Shown piece by piece: positions 22,665-34,806 of a stretch of DNA of 64,000 nt (its first letter is position 1; each line of letters starts with the position of its first letter). The position numbers and the translations under genes are program-made. This DNA comes from Lepiota brunneoincarnata. Taxonomy: Eukaryota; Basidiomycota; Agaricomycetes; Agaricales; Agaricaceae. The stretch covers positions 62,001-126,000 of the forward strand of contig JAEBUN010000022.1 in the NCBI GenBank assembly GCA_023014365.1, written 5' to 3'. The notes under the pieces are model-generated. The model was not told the origin of the DNA. It saw only the letters and a list, made by a program, of their open reading frames with translations, and did no database searches.

Positions 22665-23574
22665 ACATCTGTACTTGATGCAGTCATATGAGTAGTATCC
22701 TGGAGCATACTGCTTGCATCCAAGACAGGTGAATTGTGGGCAGTCCATAGCCCAATGTCTGGTGTGTCTGCATTGAATACAGACTGATCCGTCGGTGGTT
22801 CTGGGGTTGGTTCATGTGTGAATGGGATTGGGGGAGTTCCAAACTGGGATGTTGTTATTGGCGACAGTGTGGGTGGTGTTTCTGGTGGGGGTGAGATGTC
22901 TGAATGAGTTTCTGGGATTGGTGGGTTTCTTTCCCTTATTGGGAGTGGTGGTGGTGATAGGGGCAGGGGTAGTTGTGGCAGTGGAGGAGGCAGTTGTGGT
23001 GGGGGGCTTTAAGGGATGTATGTACCTCATCTTGTTTGAGTATATTCTTTGACACCTTGGACATGAGGCTTGATCATGTTCTAAGAAGTTCCTTAAGTGA
23101 TTCTGCCCAGGCTTGTTGCATATTGTATGCAGCAGCAAGAGCCTTAGTCTGTTGTACATGGTGGGTATAGTCGGCCCAGAGTTGTTGGTCATATTCTGAA
23201 ATTGGAGATTGTTCCAATCTATTAGTAAAGGTTTGGCTGGTGGCAGCCTCACGCAGATCTCCGTTAGAAGGGTGATCTGATCTTGGTGGTTGTACTCCAG
23301 CTGAGTGGAATCTAAGGGAGGTGGCTGGGACAGCTGTGGGTTCTGGGGTGGTATTGGGGTCAGGGGTCTTGTCTCTATCAGAGGTGTAGGCAGTGGCAAA
23401 GGTGTGAGAGGGAGTGTGGGGAGATGGGGCCAGAATGGGAGTTGTCTGAAATGTTGTATGTTCGACATTCTGGTCATTGATGATGATGATCAAGGATGAT
23501 GAGGAGGTAGGGGAAGGTGTTGTGGAGAAGGGGGGAGTAGTTTGGGGGCAAGTGAGGTTGAGGTTCATGGGCAT
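22665..23574 (-). pseudogene. A3 ORF3, N-terminal part
   Basis: Starts MPMNLNLTC at 23574 and continues in two frames (a shift near 23070) to the knuckle CIQCRHTRHW near 22770. The shared TGA lies near 22812. The copy lost one base between the pol stop and the ORF3 ATG relative to A1 and A2. It is cut by A1 at 22664 and continues at 6525. Confidence 0.65.
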
Positions 23575-23579
23575 TTTTA

Positions 23580-25229
23580 AGTTGTTCTGGTGTGGGAGCG
23601 AAGTTGTTTCTGGTAGGTTCTTGTGGGTTCCTGATCTTTCTGGGGAATTCCATGGGCTTCTTTATACTCAGTTAAGTATTCTTTGGTGTTTGTGTGGAGT
23701 GTTTCATTGGTGATTCATTCATTCTCTGTGTGGGAGTATCCTTTCCATTTGATGTAGTATTGGAGTTTTCCACAGTATCAGCAGTGATTGAGGATGGTTT
23801 CAATTTTGTATTCTTCCTCATCATTAATGATGTCAGGTGGTGGTGGTGTCGGGTAAGATCTGTATGCTTCTGTTTCATTAAATGGGGTAAGAAGGTTTCG
23901 GTGGAATACTGGATGTATCTTCCATTTGATTGGGAGTTTGAGTTTGTATGTCATCAGTGATAAGACTTCCATAATGGTGAATGGTCCTAACCATTTTGGG
24001 GATATTTTTTGTGATTGGAATGGAAGTTTGAGGTTCTTGGCTTCTAGCCATACTTTTTGAAGTGTTTCAAGGGGTTTGGCAGTTCTTCTGCTTCTTTGTT
24101 TCATAATATTGGCAGCTATTTGGTGAGTGGTGTGTACTTCTTTTTGGGTGTCATCTAGAAGTCTGATGCAATCATCTACTGATGGAAAGTTCGATGTTTC
24201 CATGATGGTGGGAATTGCCAGGGGGTTGTATCCCATTATGAGTTCAAATGGGGATTTCTGGTTCTTCATGTGTATCTTGGAGTTGTGGAAGAATTCGAGG
24301 ATTGGGAGTGTTTCTGACCATTTGTGAGGGTTTCCGGTACAGTATATGGATAGATAGGTTTCTATCTCTTGGTTGTATCGATCAGTCATTCCATCTGTTT
24401 GTGGGTGATAGGTGGTGGAGAAGGCTTGTTTGATGTTCAGCCATTTTGTTAGTTGTCTGATAGATTGGGTGGCAAATCTAGGGTCTCTGTCTGATATAAT
24501 TTTGTCAGGGAGGCCATATCTTGTGAATACTTTTTTGATAAGAAGTCTTCCAATGTCATTGGCTGTGGTGTTTTCTGATGTAGGGATGAAAATTACCCCC
24601 TTTGTAAGGCCATGGTCCACCATGGACAATATGGCATTGTTTCCCATGGATGGTGGGAGACCAGTGATTAAATCCCAAGAGATCTGGCTAAATGGGCATA
24701 GTGAAGATGCTGGTTGAATTGGTTGAATTGGAGCATGGTCTGGTTGTCAGATGATTTTGTGTTGCTAACACTCTGGACAGCCTTTGACATAGTTCTTTAT
24801 GAATGTTGACATCCCTGGCCAATATACTTCTTTCTTGGCAAGGCGGTATGTTTCCTGTTCTCCAGGATGGCCATGTGTAGGGTGGTTGTGGTATCTTGCG
24901 ATAACATTGCATCTGAGTTGGAGGTCTTCTGGAATGATGACACATTCTTGGAATGTGAGGGGTGGACCATTTGGGATTGGAACTGTCCCAAAGTCTTTAT
25001 CAGCGGCATTAGGGTGGGATTCTTTGAGGAGTTTGAACACTTCGGTGGTTCTAGCATTGTATTTGGGTGATTCTGTGATTCTTTCTTGGAGTTCCATATC
25101 GATGGTGGTGATAAAGAGGTGTTCTGGGAGTACTGTGATCAAGTTTTGCTCTTCTGAGTTGGCTGTGGCAACAAAGAGGTTGTCTGGAAGTATGGTGACA
25201 TCTTTGTTGTCATTATCTTCATCAGGGAT
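23580..25229 (-). pseudogene. A3 integrase and chromodomain
   Basis: The integrase zinc region (25142-24765) and core (24647-23778) share one frame. Catalytic residues are present (SDRDPRF near 24490, QTDGMTD near 24395). The C-terminal region reads LGPFTIMEVLS. The chromodomain follows at about 23850-23680 with two stops. Of the three A copies this keeps the most complete integrase core. Confidence 0.85.
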
Positions 25230-25234
25230 GTGGT

Positions 25235-25571
25235 GTAGGAGAGAGAATCATCTTCCAAGATAATCGTAAGCGCAAGGTGTGGTTGATGAAACAACCATAG
25301 GCTCATCTTCTTGACCTTGTGAAACTGGGTACAAGTACAACTCTGTTGAGTGAGAGACTTTAGAAAGAGAGTGAGTGAGTGAGAGAGAGTGAAACTGAGG
25401 GAAAGAAACTTCAAGCTGGTTATGCTGTAGCCTGTCAGAGGTCTTATGGCAGCAGAGACATCCTTATTGTTGGGAGCTGAGGTATCTAAGTACAAATGTG
25501 CTACTTAAATACCTAAATGAAAATATGATGCAGGGACGGATTCTGCACATAGGCGAGTTTCCTCCCTCATA
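25235..25571. mobile_element. Unclassified 337-bp insertion in A3 (solo-LTR-like)
   Basis: It is absent from A1 and A2 at the same position and flanked by GTGGT (25230-25234 and 25572-25576). Ends are GTAGGAGAGAGAATC and CCTCCCTCATA. It contains a GAGTGAGTGAGAGAGA run near 25370. Size and 5-bp duplication fit a small solo LTR, but termini are not clean TG/CA. No gene. Confidence 0.55.
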
Positions 25572-25576
25572 GTGGT

Positions 25577-26577
25577 CTAGTCATCTTGATAGAGTGTCTG
25601 GTGCAGGGATCTTTGATCCTGGGACATGTTCTAATTTGAAGTTGTAGTTGGCAAGGGTTTGGACCTATTGTGCTTGTCAGTGGTTGATTTTCTGGGGTTT
25701 TTGCCAATATGTGAGGTTTTGATGATCTGTTCTGATACAGACAGTGTGGGGACTGCCAAGGAGGTAGTGGTGCTATTCTTCAAGGGCTCGGATGATAGCA
25801 AGAAGTTTCCTGTCATAGATGTCATAGTTGTGTTCTGCTGGTCTGAATGTTTTTGAATAGAATAATACAGGTTTCCATATTCCATTGATGTTGTGTTGGT
25901 ATAGGACAGCTTCTGATGCAAATTTGGAAGCATTGGCTTCTATTTCAAAAGGTTTTGTGGAGTCAGGCATGAGGAGTACCAGTTCCTTTAAGAATTCGTT
26001 TTTGAGTGTTTCAAACACTTTTTGTTGTTCTTCTTTCCATTCAAATTTGGTTGATTTGGATAGGAGTTGGTTGAGGGGTTTTGGTATGGTGGGAGTAACT
26101 GCAGATGAACTTCCAGTAGAAGTTGCAGAATCCAATGAATTTCCAAATGTGTTGGACTGTTTTTGGTATTGGCCAGTCTTCTATTCCCTTGAGTTTTCCA
26201 GGGTCCATTTTTATTTTGTCTGGCATGATGATCATGCCTAGGTATTCAAGTCATTGTTTATTGAACTTGCATTTCTCCATTTTGAGGTAGAGGTTGTTTT
26301 CCTGCAAGATTTGCAGTACTTTTTCCGTAAGTCAGTTGGTTTCTTCCTGGGTTTTACTGTAGATTAGGATATCATCCATATAGATGATGATTCCTCCTTT
26401 CTCCATTATTTTGGAGAATAATGTGTTCATCATGTGTTGGAACGTTGCAGGACTGTTGCAAAGTCTGAAAAACATTACAGTTGGTTTGAAAAGACCCATA
26501 GGAGTCTTGAACGCTGCTTTCCATTGATCACCATCTTTGATTCTGACATTATTGTATCCTAGGCAGACATCAAGCAT
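25577..26577 (-). pseudogene. A3 RT C-terminal half and RNase H
   Basis: The RT palm with YMDDILIY (near 26375), thumb and RNase H are read in pieces to 25577. A TGA after QEETN (26332) is shared with A2, where A1 has CAA. The right edge is the C2 insertion; the missing RT N-terminus is at 49547-49805. Confidence 0.85.
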
Positions 26578-27822
26578 TGATATGCCGATTTCACACCTAT
26601 ACATGAATTCCATACTCCGGAATGATTCTCTACATAGAATCATTGGCTATATCATTAAAGAACCCTATAGAGGATTGGTACTATGTCCCATAGTAGCCAG
26701 TTCGACCGAACTGAGGATATTCAAGCCTCGGAAGTGTTCAAACCAGCTCATTATCACTAAGCTTAGTGAACCAAGCTATCAGAACGCTCTCCAGAAGGAT
26801 TCCGGACTTTACATAGCCTATTGAGTATACTCCAGTCGCATCAAGGGACCTTACGAGCAGTTTTCTGATGAACTCGGATTTGTTGGAACCTAAAGAATGT
26901 ACATAGCAGCTGTTGCAGGGGTATTATACCCATAGCGAGCCCAATAATGATGACCGGACCACGGAATGGAACGTCCAACATTTGGGAGGCGACACTTGAT
27001 GCCCAAAACCCTAGACATATCAAAGACTCATCATTAACAAGTGCTTTGTGGGTCCTGGCACCTCGGCATACTGCCTGACTGAGATTAATTACAATGGATC
27101 AAGGGATTGTACATACGCCATACATTCTGATCATAATTGATCCAGAGGTTTAACGTGCTCGCATGGATGCAGAATAATGCAGACAAGCACAGAACATGTC
27201 TGGCTGGATTGCCATTTGTCAATCAGAGAAAAACCCATAACCCAGGGCAAGGTAGAAATGCTGCCGAACCTTCCAAAATATTCTGCAGTACCTGTAACAA
27301 TTAAGCTTATTGTTTTCTATTTCATATTTACTATCTCTCGCATGTATCTAAACAACATAAATACAGTCACGCTTGTTCATGGAGAAGCAAGAGGTCTCAC
27401 CCCTGCTTCCACATGCAAGTCTGCAAGCCGTGATCAAGAATGGTTTCAGAGGACTATTTAGTGTGCGTCATTAAGTGTGATTTCTTCGGTCGTTGACCAA
27501 CCCAGAGACAGAGACAGAGAACAGAGTTCAGAGACCAGAGACCAGAGACTAGAGACCCCGCGCTTTGAATTGACAGGGATTGTCCTTTCATTGTTGCACT
27601 GTACAGCTAAGATAACTTCAACAGCTGTTTGTTAACCTCTAAAAACACTATTCTCTTGAATTTTGCTGTCAGAACGCACCCCCAGAACACCTTAAAAGAT
27701 GAAATTGTTCATTATCTATCTAATACTACTTGTTTTAACTTAAGCTTATCGAATTTCGACTAAGCTTAGTGAGAACAAGCCATTTATCTATATTAAAACC
27801 CACAAAAGTTTCCACCTTTTCA
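26578..27822 (+). repeat. 5' LTR of C2 (1245 bp)
   Basis: TGATATGCCG to CCACCTTTTCA. It contains TAAGCTTA at 26758, 27302, 27741 and 27761. It is shorter than the 3' LTR because the GAGACA-type block is contracted by about 54 bp. No gene. Confidence 0.87.
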
Positions 27823-27824
27823 TC

Positions 27825-27842
27825 TGGAGCCCACCGCAAGGG
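27825..27842 (+). other. tRNA-type primer-binding site of C2
   Basis: TGGAGCCCACCGCAAG starts two bases after the LTR. It has the TGG expected for pairing with a tRNA CCA end, unlike the self-priming sites of A, B and D. I cannot name the tRNA. Confidence 0.6.
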
Positions 27843-27953
27843 GGGGTTTTTAGTTGAATTTCATGAGACAAACACCAAAAGACTTGGACGCTGGCCCACC
27901 TTTCACCTGCGAAGCAGAAAAAGGTTCAAGCAAAGACTGTAAAGTCACCCAAA

Positions 27954-29871
27954 ATGTCCTTCAAGAGCAGTCTCAGGAAGGTTGACCCCCCAAAACAGAG
28001 AACTACTCAGAATTCTAATCATCCAGAAGGTTCTGAAGGCCTCATCACCGCTAGTACCTCTCAAAAGTGAAAAGATCCTACTAGTTCTATAACTGTGAGC
28101 ACAGCAAGCAGTTTAGCAGTTGCAGTATCGAGAGAAGTCACACCGCCGATCTCTACTGCTCCCAGAATTACTATAAGGCTTCCAGCCTCAGCTTGCAACA
28201 TAGCGCATATTCTGCACACCAAAAGCCAGGACGGTCAGACCGTTCCTACGCTAAGCTTAGCGTTTACAAACCAAAACTTGTTTCATACGAACCCTCCTGG
28301 TGCCTCTACGGTACCACAGATATCACAGTCAACTCCGACTGTACAGACAAACCAAACTACGCCATCTATGACAACTACAGCTAGTAAAATGGGACATGAG
28401 CATATGCCAATTCCCTTTAGCAATAATGCTCCCAGATGGGATGCATCAAAACCACAGACATTGAGAAATTATCTCTGGATGCTTGAACAGCTCTTCACGA
28501 TAACAAAGACAACGGACGATGCAGAAAGGATAAATTGGGCAGTGTCATATGTGGACCAGGATATCCGTGAAGAGTGGATGAGTTTTGCGGAGTTCCCAGC
28601 AGGAAGCTGGACAGGCTTCGTAGAGAGATTGAAGAAAGAGTATCCCAAGACTGTGGCAGCCGAGCAGGGCTCAGTGCAACGATTGAGGGAACTCTGCACA
28701 GAGAGTAGAGGCATTGCGATGAATGAGGAGCATAGAGTCTTGGACTTCAAAAGGCGATTCATTCTAGAAGCAGAAAAGTCCCTGAAGTTGCCAGCGGTAG
28801 TCTCGAACTGAGAGCTAGTTGAGTTATTTATGAGCACACTGGACTCCATGTTCCAGGATGTACTCAATGCAAGATTAGTGATCACTGGGGTGCGTAGAAC
28901 TGTGAGCGATGGGTCGGCACTAACTGCGAAGGATTTATGCAAAGAGGACCCCTATGATTGGAGGATTGTCATGGATAAAGCTGTCAAAATTTCGATTGGC
29001 AAAACACTTATGTGATCCCTTCATCAGGATTCAAGGCTGGTGAACTTGGCATCGATGAGCCATCCACCTGCGACATCCGGAACAGGGACTTTATGACCCT
29101 GTAGTAAAGCGAGAGCTGCAAAGCTTAAAGCAGAAGTTTCAGGATGAAGTCTCGCAGATGGCAGGTGGTCTCACTGAGCTTAAGGACCTCATGAATATCC
29201 AGGGGCATACTTTAAAATCATACTTAGAGAGTTTGGTGAAGGACAGACATAATCATGCTGGCTATAATCATGCTCAGAGGAATACCGGAAGTGGGCTGGC
29301 AGGGTCGCTTTCCGATCACAAGTGTTTCTACTGTTGGTTATTGGGGCATAGTTGGTTATTCTGCCTGGACATGGAGGCAGATAAACAAGCTGGCCAAATT
29401 AGAGTCAAAGGGAACAAAATATATATGGGAGATGGCTCGAGTATCCCTTGAGGGGAAGGGCCTATTAAAGAGAAAGTAGCAAAGTACTATGCGACAAAGG
29501 GACAACTCTTCATTCAGGTACCAGAACTGCTGGAGGTTGAGCCTGAGTTACCGCAAGTGCCAGCAGCAGCAGTGTTTGGACAGAAAGTGTTCCTGAGGTC
29601 AGAAAACCAAAGGTCGCCAGCGGAAGAAGAAATCCGCCATCTGAAGCAGCGCATGGAGATGTTGGAAACAGCTGCCATCCACGCTGGGAGTGCCCCAAAG
29701 GTTAAGCTTATGACCAGAAAGGATGATAATGTCGAGATACAGTCTTTGGCCAAGCAATTGGCCCAGATACAGGCTAAGCTTAGTGGTTTGACAGATGGTA
29801 TGCCCTTGGCAAGCCAGTATTTGGACACCAGGAGTGGCGCGAAGACTTGGAACTCAGAGTTGGGTTTCTAA
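27954..29871 (+). pseudogene. C2 gag
   Basis: ATG 27954 opens MSFKSSLRKVDPP in the frame that continues to 29012. TGA codons lie near 28068 and at 28809. The capsid-like core lies around 28440-29000. After a shift near 29060 the next frame carries a knuckle CFYCWLLGHSWLFC (about 29325), then a coiled-coil-like segment (29557-29871). Three frames are needed, so it is broken. TAAGCTTA copies fall at 28252, 29703 and 29775. Confidence 0.75.
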
Positions 29872-30962
29872 AGGGTTCGAGGAAGGAGCCAGCTCTGAAG
29901 AAGACGGTCGCCTTCGCCAGAGGACAGACTCCTGAGGACGCATCAGATTCCAAGCGATCAGAAGAATCAGAAAATGAGGAAATAGGGCAGACAACAGAGA
30001 AACCACTGCATGCAGTAGCAGGGGAATTACCATATAGGAATGTGAAACCACTGTGCCTGGTCGTTGAGGTACCACCGCTGCCTGTCAGAAGGATGGAATC
30101 ATCCAAGAAGGAGCCTGTGTATAAGCACCAGGCCCCTATAGAGAAGAATGTCGATGTTGAGGAAGTACTCAGCAGGGTATTGAAGCGAGAAGCCTCAGTA
30201 TCGCATGAAGAACTCTTGGCATTGTCACCTTTATACAGGAACACTTATAGAGAGCGAATTATGAGAAAATGGGTACCCACAAATCAAAGCTTAATAGCAG
30301 GAGTTGGGTCCTTGGAAGATGATACAGAAGATATGGAAATTAATAGTGGGCTGGTACAGGTTATGATAACGGAGTTGGCAGATGGCTCTCGGAAGTATGA
30401 TACAGTGCTCTGAGAAGGCTTGGCAATGCAAGCCTGGGTAGCTCAGGATCCAATCATGCAGTACTTGGAGTCACTTCCCAGAAGAGACAGGGGATGGCAA
30501 GTGTTTATTGCTAAAGAATGCGAACCGTTGAGAGTAGTTCCGACTCTGATAAATGGGATTCGGCAGGAAGAGGCCTTGCTAGATAGTGGGTCACAGATTG
30601 TATCTATGAGTCAGGAAGCGGCGATTGCATGTCAAGTTTCTTGGGACCCAGATACTACGATAAATTTGCAGAGTGCGAATGGGCAGGTTGAAAAGACTTG
30701 TGGATTGGCAAAGAACGTAGGCTTTACTTGCGGGGGAGTCACAATCTATTTGCCAGTTCACATAGTTCGCAATCCCACGTATCAAGTACTGCTGGGATGA
30801 CCATTTGATGTAATGACTGCTAGCAAAGTCAGGAATAGCACCAGTGGTAAGCAAACCTTGGTTATTACAGACCCAAATACCAGAGAAAGGGCTATGTTGC
30901 CAACTTATGCTTGAAGAGAGTGTAATCCTCTTAAGCTTAGAGAAAACAGTCAAAATTTTCAA
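29872..30962 (+). pseudogene. C2 linker and aspartic protease
   Basis: One frame from 29847 holds an acidic linker and a retropepsin with active site ALLDSGSQIVSMS (about 30575) and the C-terminal YQVLLG motif. The normal Arg of LLGRPFD is TGA (30798). Another TGA lies at 30411. It precedes RT in a different frame. Confidence 0.78.
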
Positions 30963-30976
30963 GAAACCTCGATGAG

Positions 30977-33900
30977 TTGACTAAGGGACAAGGAGAGGTG
31001 GCTTGTATAATAGACTATGATGATGAGAAGGGCCCTGTTGTTGCACAAACACTAAGCTTAGCGAAAGGAAGCTTCTCAGAGGCCAAGCTACAGCTAATGT
31101 TCATTGACCAAGTCATACGCGATGAGGACTGTCCACAAGAAGATAAAGCAACGGCGTTATTGTGCCTAGGATGCATAGCCAACGTGCAGGGCACAGAGGA
31201 CCAGGGAATAACTGTCTTCAAAACAGAAGAAGATGATGAAGATACGGTACAATGCCTGGCTGGGAAGAAATATAAACCAGTAGCTTTAAAAGTGAGGCCA
31301 GTGTTCAGTGATCTACTGGAGAGATTCAGGATAAAACGAGAAATAAAAGGGGACCCACTGGCAGAAATGCCTGAGCTTAGCATGCATCCTCCAGAGTTTG
31401 TCCCGACAGGCAGATATACTGAGGAGCGTAAGCTTAAGCTGGATGAAGCCCATGCAGGGGATTTCTTGTGGCCAGAAGAAAGAAAGCTGATGCACCACAT
31501 CATGATGCTTCAAGAAAAGGCATTTGCTTGGACAGATGAGGAAAAGGGATGTTTTAGGGAAGATTTCTTCCCGCTGATCGAGATACCAATGGTAGAACAT
31601 ACTCCGTGGGTTGAAAAGCCCATTCCGATTCCACTAGCAATCTATGATGAAGTCTGTGCCAGTATAAAAAGAAAGATTAGTGCTGGTGTATACAAGCCGT
31701 CAAACTCATCCTATAGATCCAGATGGTTCTGTGTGGTAAAGAAAGATGGAAAAAGTTTGAGACTGGTACACAGCTTGGAACCACTGAACAGAGTAACAAT
31801 AGCGCATTCAGGGCTGCCACCAGCAATGGAAGATTTGGCAATGCACTTTGCAGGCAGGACTTGTGGAGGCATCCTGGATCTGTATGTTGGATATGATGAG
31901 CGATTGTTAGCTGAGGTGTCTTGGGACTTAACAACGTTCCAGACGCCTTTTGGAGTGCTACACTTAGTGATGCTACCTATGGGATGGACCAATTCAGTGC
32001 CTATATTTCATGAGGATGTAACAGCGATCCTAGCCAGTGAGATACCAGAATACACGATGCTGTACATAGATGATGTACCTATCAGGGGACCAAAAACCAG
32101 ATACAAGTTGCCAGATGGCACTGAAGAGATGTTGAAAAAGAACCCAGGGATCCGACGATTTGTATGGGAACACATGCAGATGGTCAATAGGATTCTACAG
32201 AGGATGAAATACGTAGGGGGAACCTTCTCTGGGCCCAAAACGACTATCTGCGCTGATGAAATCACCGTAGTGGGTTTTGAATGCTCCTATAAAGGACGGT
32301 TGCCCACCACAGACACCATTGGAGAAATTTTAAGATGGGGGGATTGTGAGAATGTCTCAGAGCTAAGGGGTTTTCTAGGAACAGCTACGCGCTGCAGGAA
32401 TCATATCCTGAAGTTCATAGCCATTGCTGCACCTCTATACGAAAAGCTTAAGAAGGGACAAGAGTTTGAATGGGGAGAAAACAAACGGAAAGTGCAGCAG
32501 GAGCTGAAAGATGTGATTCAGCACTGTTTCCTGACCAGGAACCCCAAATTCCCGAGTAAACAACCCATAGTAGTAGCCATGGATACCTCATGGAGGGCGG
32601 TGGGATACTATATATATCAGAGAGATGTAGAAGATGCTAAGCTTATACATTATGCAAAGTTTGGGTCAATATTATTGGACGAGAGACAGCAGAGGTATTC
32701 TCAGCCCAAGTGAGAGCTATGCGGCTTAAGAATGGTGCTGGAACAGGAGAAATATTTATTGTGGGGATCGAGAAATCTAGTAGTGGAGACAGATGTGAAG
32801 TTTCTCTTTGGGATGTTAAACAACCCAGGAAAACTCCTGAACGCTACTGTAAACCGTTGGGTGGACTTCATTAGATCATTCCACTTCACACTAGTACACA
32901 AAGAAGGGAAGACATTTGGGCCGGATGGACTGTCCGGACAATGTTACTATCCTGGTGATGAGACAGCCCGTTGTTTCGACAATGGATCTGAGGATGAGGG
33001 AGAGGAGTTCAAGTTGATCAAAGAAGATCCAGGGGCTGCAGATCTGTTACCCTTGGAAGCCTTCTGTGATGAGATCAACAGTCACTCTGGCTTCAACCAG
33101 GGTCTGGTGCGTGATATGTATGATTTCGAGTATGAGCTGGATCAAGCTTGGGAAGAGTACTTGGATGAACAACAGGCTAAGCTTAGGGTTATAGAAGACC
33201 CAGTGTGCCCAGAAAACCACCGACAAGTACTAAGCTTAATGACGGATGTCAGGCTAGTGCCAGATTTCGAAGAGGAAAAGTTGACTGAGATAGAGGAAGT
33301 GTATGATGAATCGCATAGGACAGATACAGCGTGAATACAAGACAGAAGAATACCCAAAGTCAGGGAATTCCTGAAAACAGGGGGCAGTAGCGCAGCTGAA
33401 GGCTTGGATGAGCTGGATCTGCATAAGCTTAAGTATATGGTGGAGCATTTCTTCTTGGATGAAGAGGGGAGACTGTATAGGACAAGTCCTAGTGGTCAAC
33501 ATCAGCTAGTAGTGGATAAGGAGCAGCGTATGTATATGTTGCGAGCCAGCCATGACTTCCTAGGACACAGAGGAACATACACAACCACTAAGCTTATAAT
33601 GCAGAGGTTCTGGTGGCCGGAAGTTGAAGGAGACGTAGCTTGGTATGTGCAATCATGCCATCTATGCCAGCAAGGGCAAAAGGCGATCATCAAGACGCTG
33701 CCAATAGTAATGCCCATGCCATCAATATTCCAAGTGCTACATATGGACACGCTACATATGACACCAAGTTCTAATGGGTGTAGCTACATTGTGCATGGAA
33801 GGTGTGGACTGTCATCCTGGATGGAGGCAAAAGCTTTGAGAAAAGAGAATGCTAGTTCAATTGCGCAGTGGTTATTTGAAGATATCATTTGCCAATGGGG

Positions 33901-34730
33901 CTGTATAGTGAAGATTGTCACGGACAATGGTTCTCCATTTAAGAAAGCTGTTTGATGGCTGGAAGAAAAATATGGGATAAAAGGAGTAACGATATCTCCT
34001 TACAATTCCAAAGTGAATGGAATTATTGAAAGAGCCCACTGGGATGTGTGGCAAATGTTGTACAAAGCTACAGATGGAGATGTCAAAAAGTGGTATTGGC
34101 ACCTACTGCACGTTATGTGGGCAGATCAGATAACTATTAGAAAAGGAATGGGGTGTTCCCCATACTTTCTGGTAACCAGAGCGCACCTGACGCTATGTAC
34201 CTCTGGATGTCAAAGAGGCCACTTGGCTAGTACAACTACCAAATAAGTACTTAACCACGGCCAAGTTGATAGGATACCAAGCTCAGGCTTTGGCAAAACA
34301 TGTTCGGCATGTTGAGGAGGTGCGTCAGCATGTTTCAGACACTAAGCTTAGCAAGGCTTGGGAGATGGAACAACAAGCAGCGCATAAGATAAAAGATTAT
34401 CGCTTCAGCCCGGGAGATTTAGTATTAGTGAGAAACACAGCTATAGAGAGCTCAGCAGACAGGAAGATGAAACCCAGGTATCTAGGGCCCATGGTGGTCA
34501 TATCTAGATCAAAGGGAGGATCATATATCCTGGCAGAGTTGGATGGCTCTGTATGGCAGAATAAAGTGGTGGCATTCAGAGTAATTCCCTACTTAGCCAG
34601 AAAACATATGCTGTTGCCACTGGAGTTACAAGAGTTGTTAGATCTGTCACCAGAGGGACTGAAGACCCTGGAGGAGACTACTGAGGATGAGCCTAGTGAC
34701 AGATGGGAGCCAGAAGAGTTGGAGGGATAG
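30977..34730 (+). pseudogene. C2 pol: RT, RNase H, integrase
   Basis: The frame from 30977 carries RT with YIDDV (about 32055) and LPMGWTNS, RNase H starting about 32560, an acidic connector, an integrase zinc region (CHLCQQG near 33665) and a core with MDTLHM, IVTDNGSP (about 33915) and VNGIIERAHW (about 34012). Stops at 32711, 33332 and 33953 are TGA; a 1-nt shift near 34190 moves to the frame ending TAG 34728. The C-terminus reads [15 protein letters not shown] and has no chromodomain. Eleven TAAGCTTA-type sites lie in or near this ORF. Confidence 0.87.
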
Positions 34731-34806
34731 AAAAAACCTGATATTGTGGACAGAACTATCTACTTATTGAAGGAAAACTATCCTGTGGACTGTAAAAGCG
34801 TTAAGC

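Noticed and set aside
21880..22670. Back-to-back LTRs 21884-22266 and 22280-22664 looked like a large palindromic repeat
   Set aside because: They are the A2 5' LTR and the A1 3' LTR separated by 13 bp of A1.
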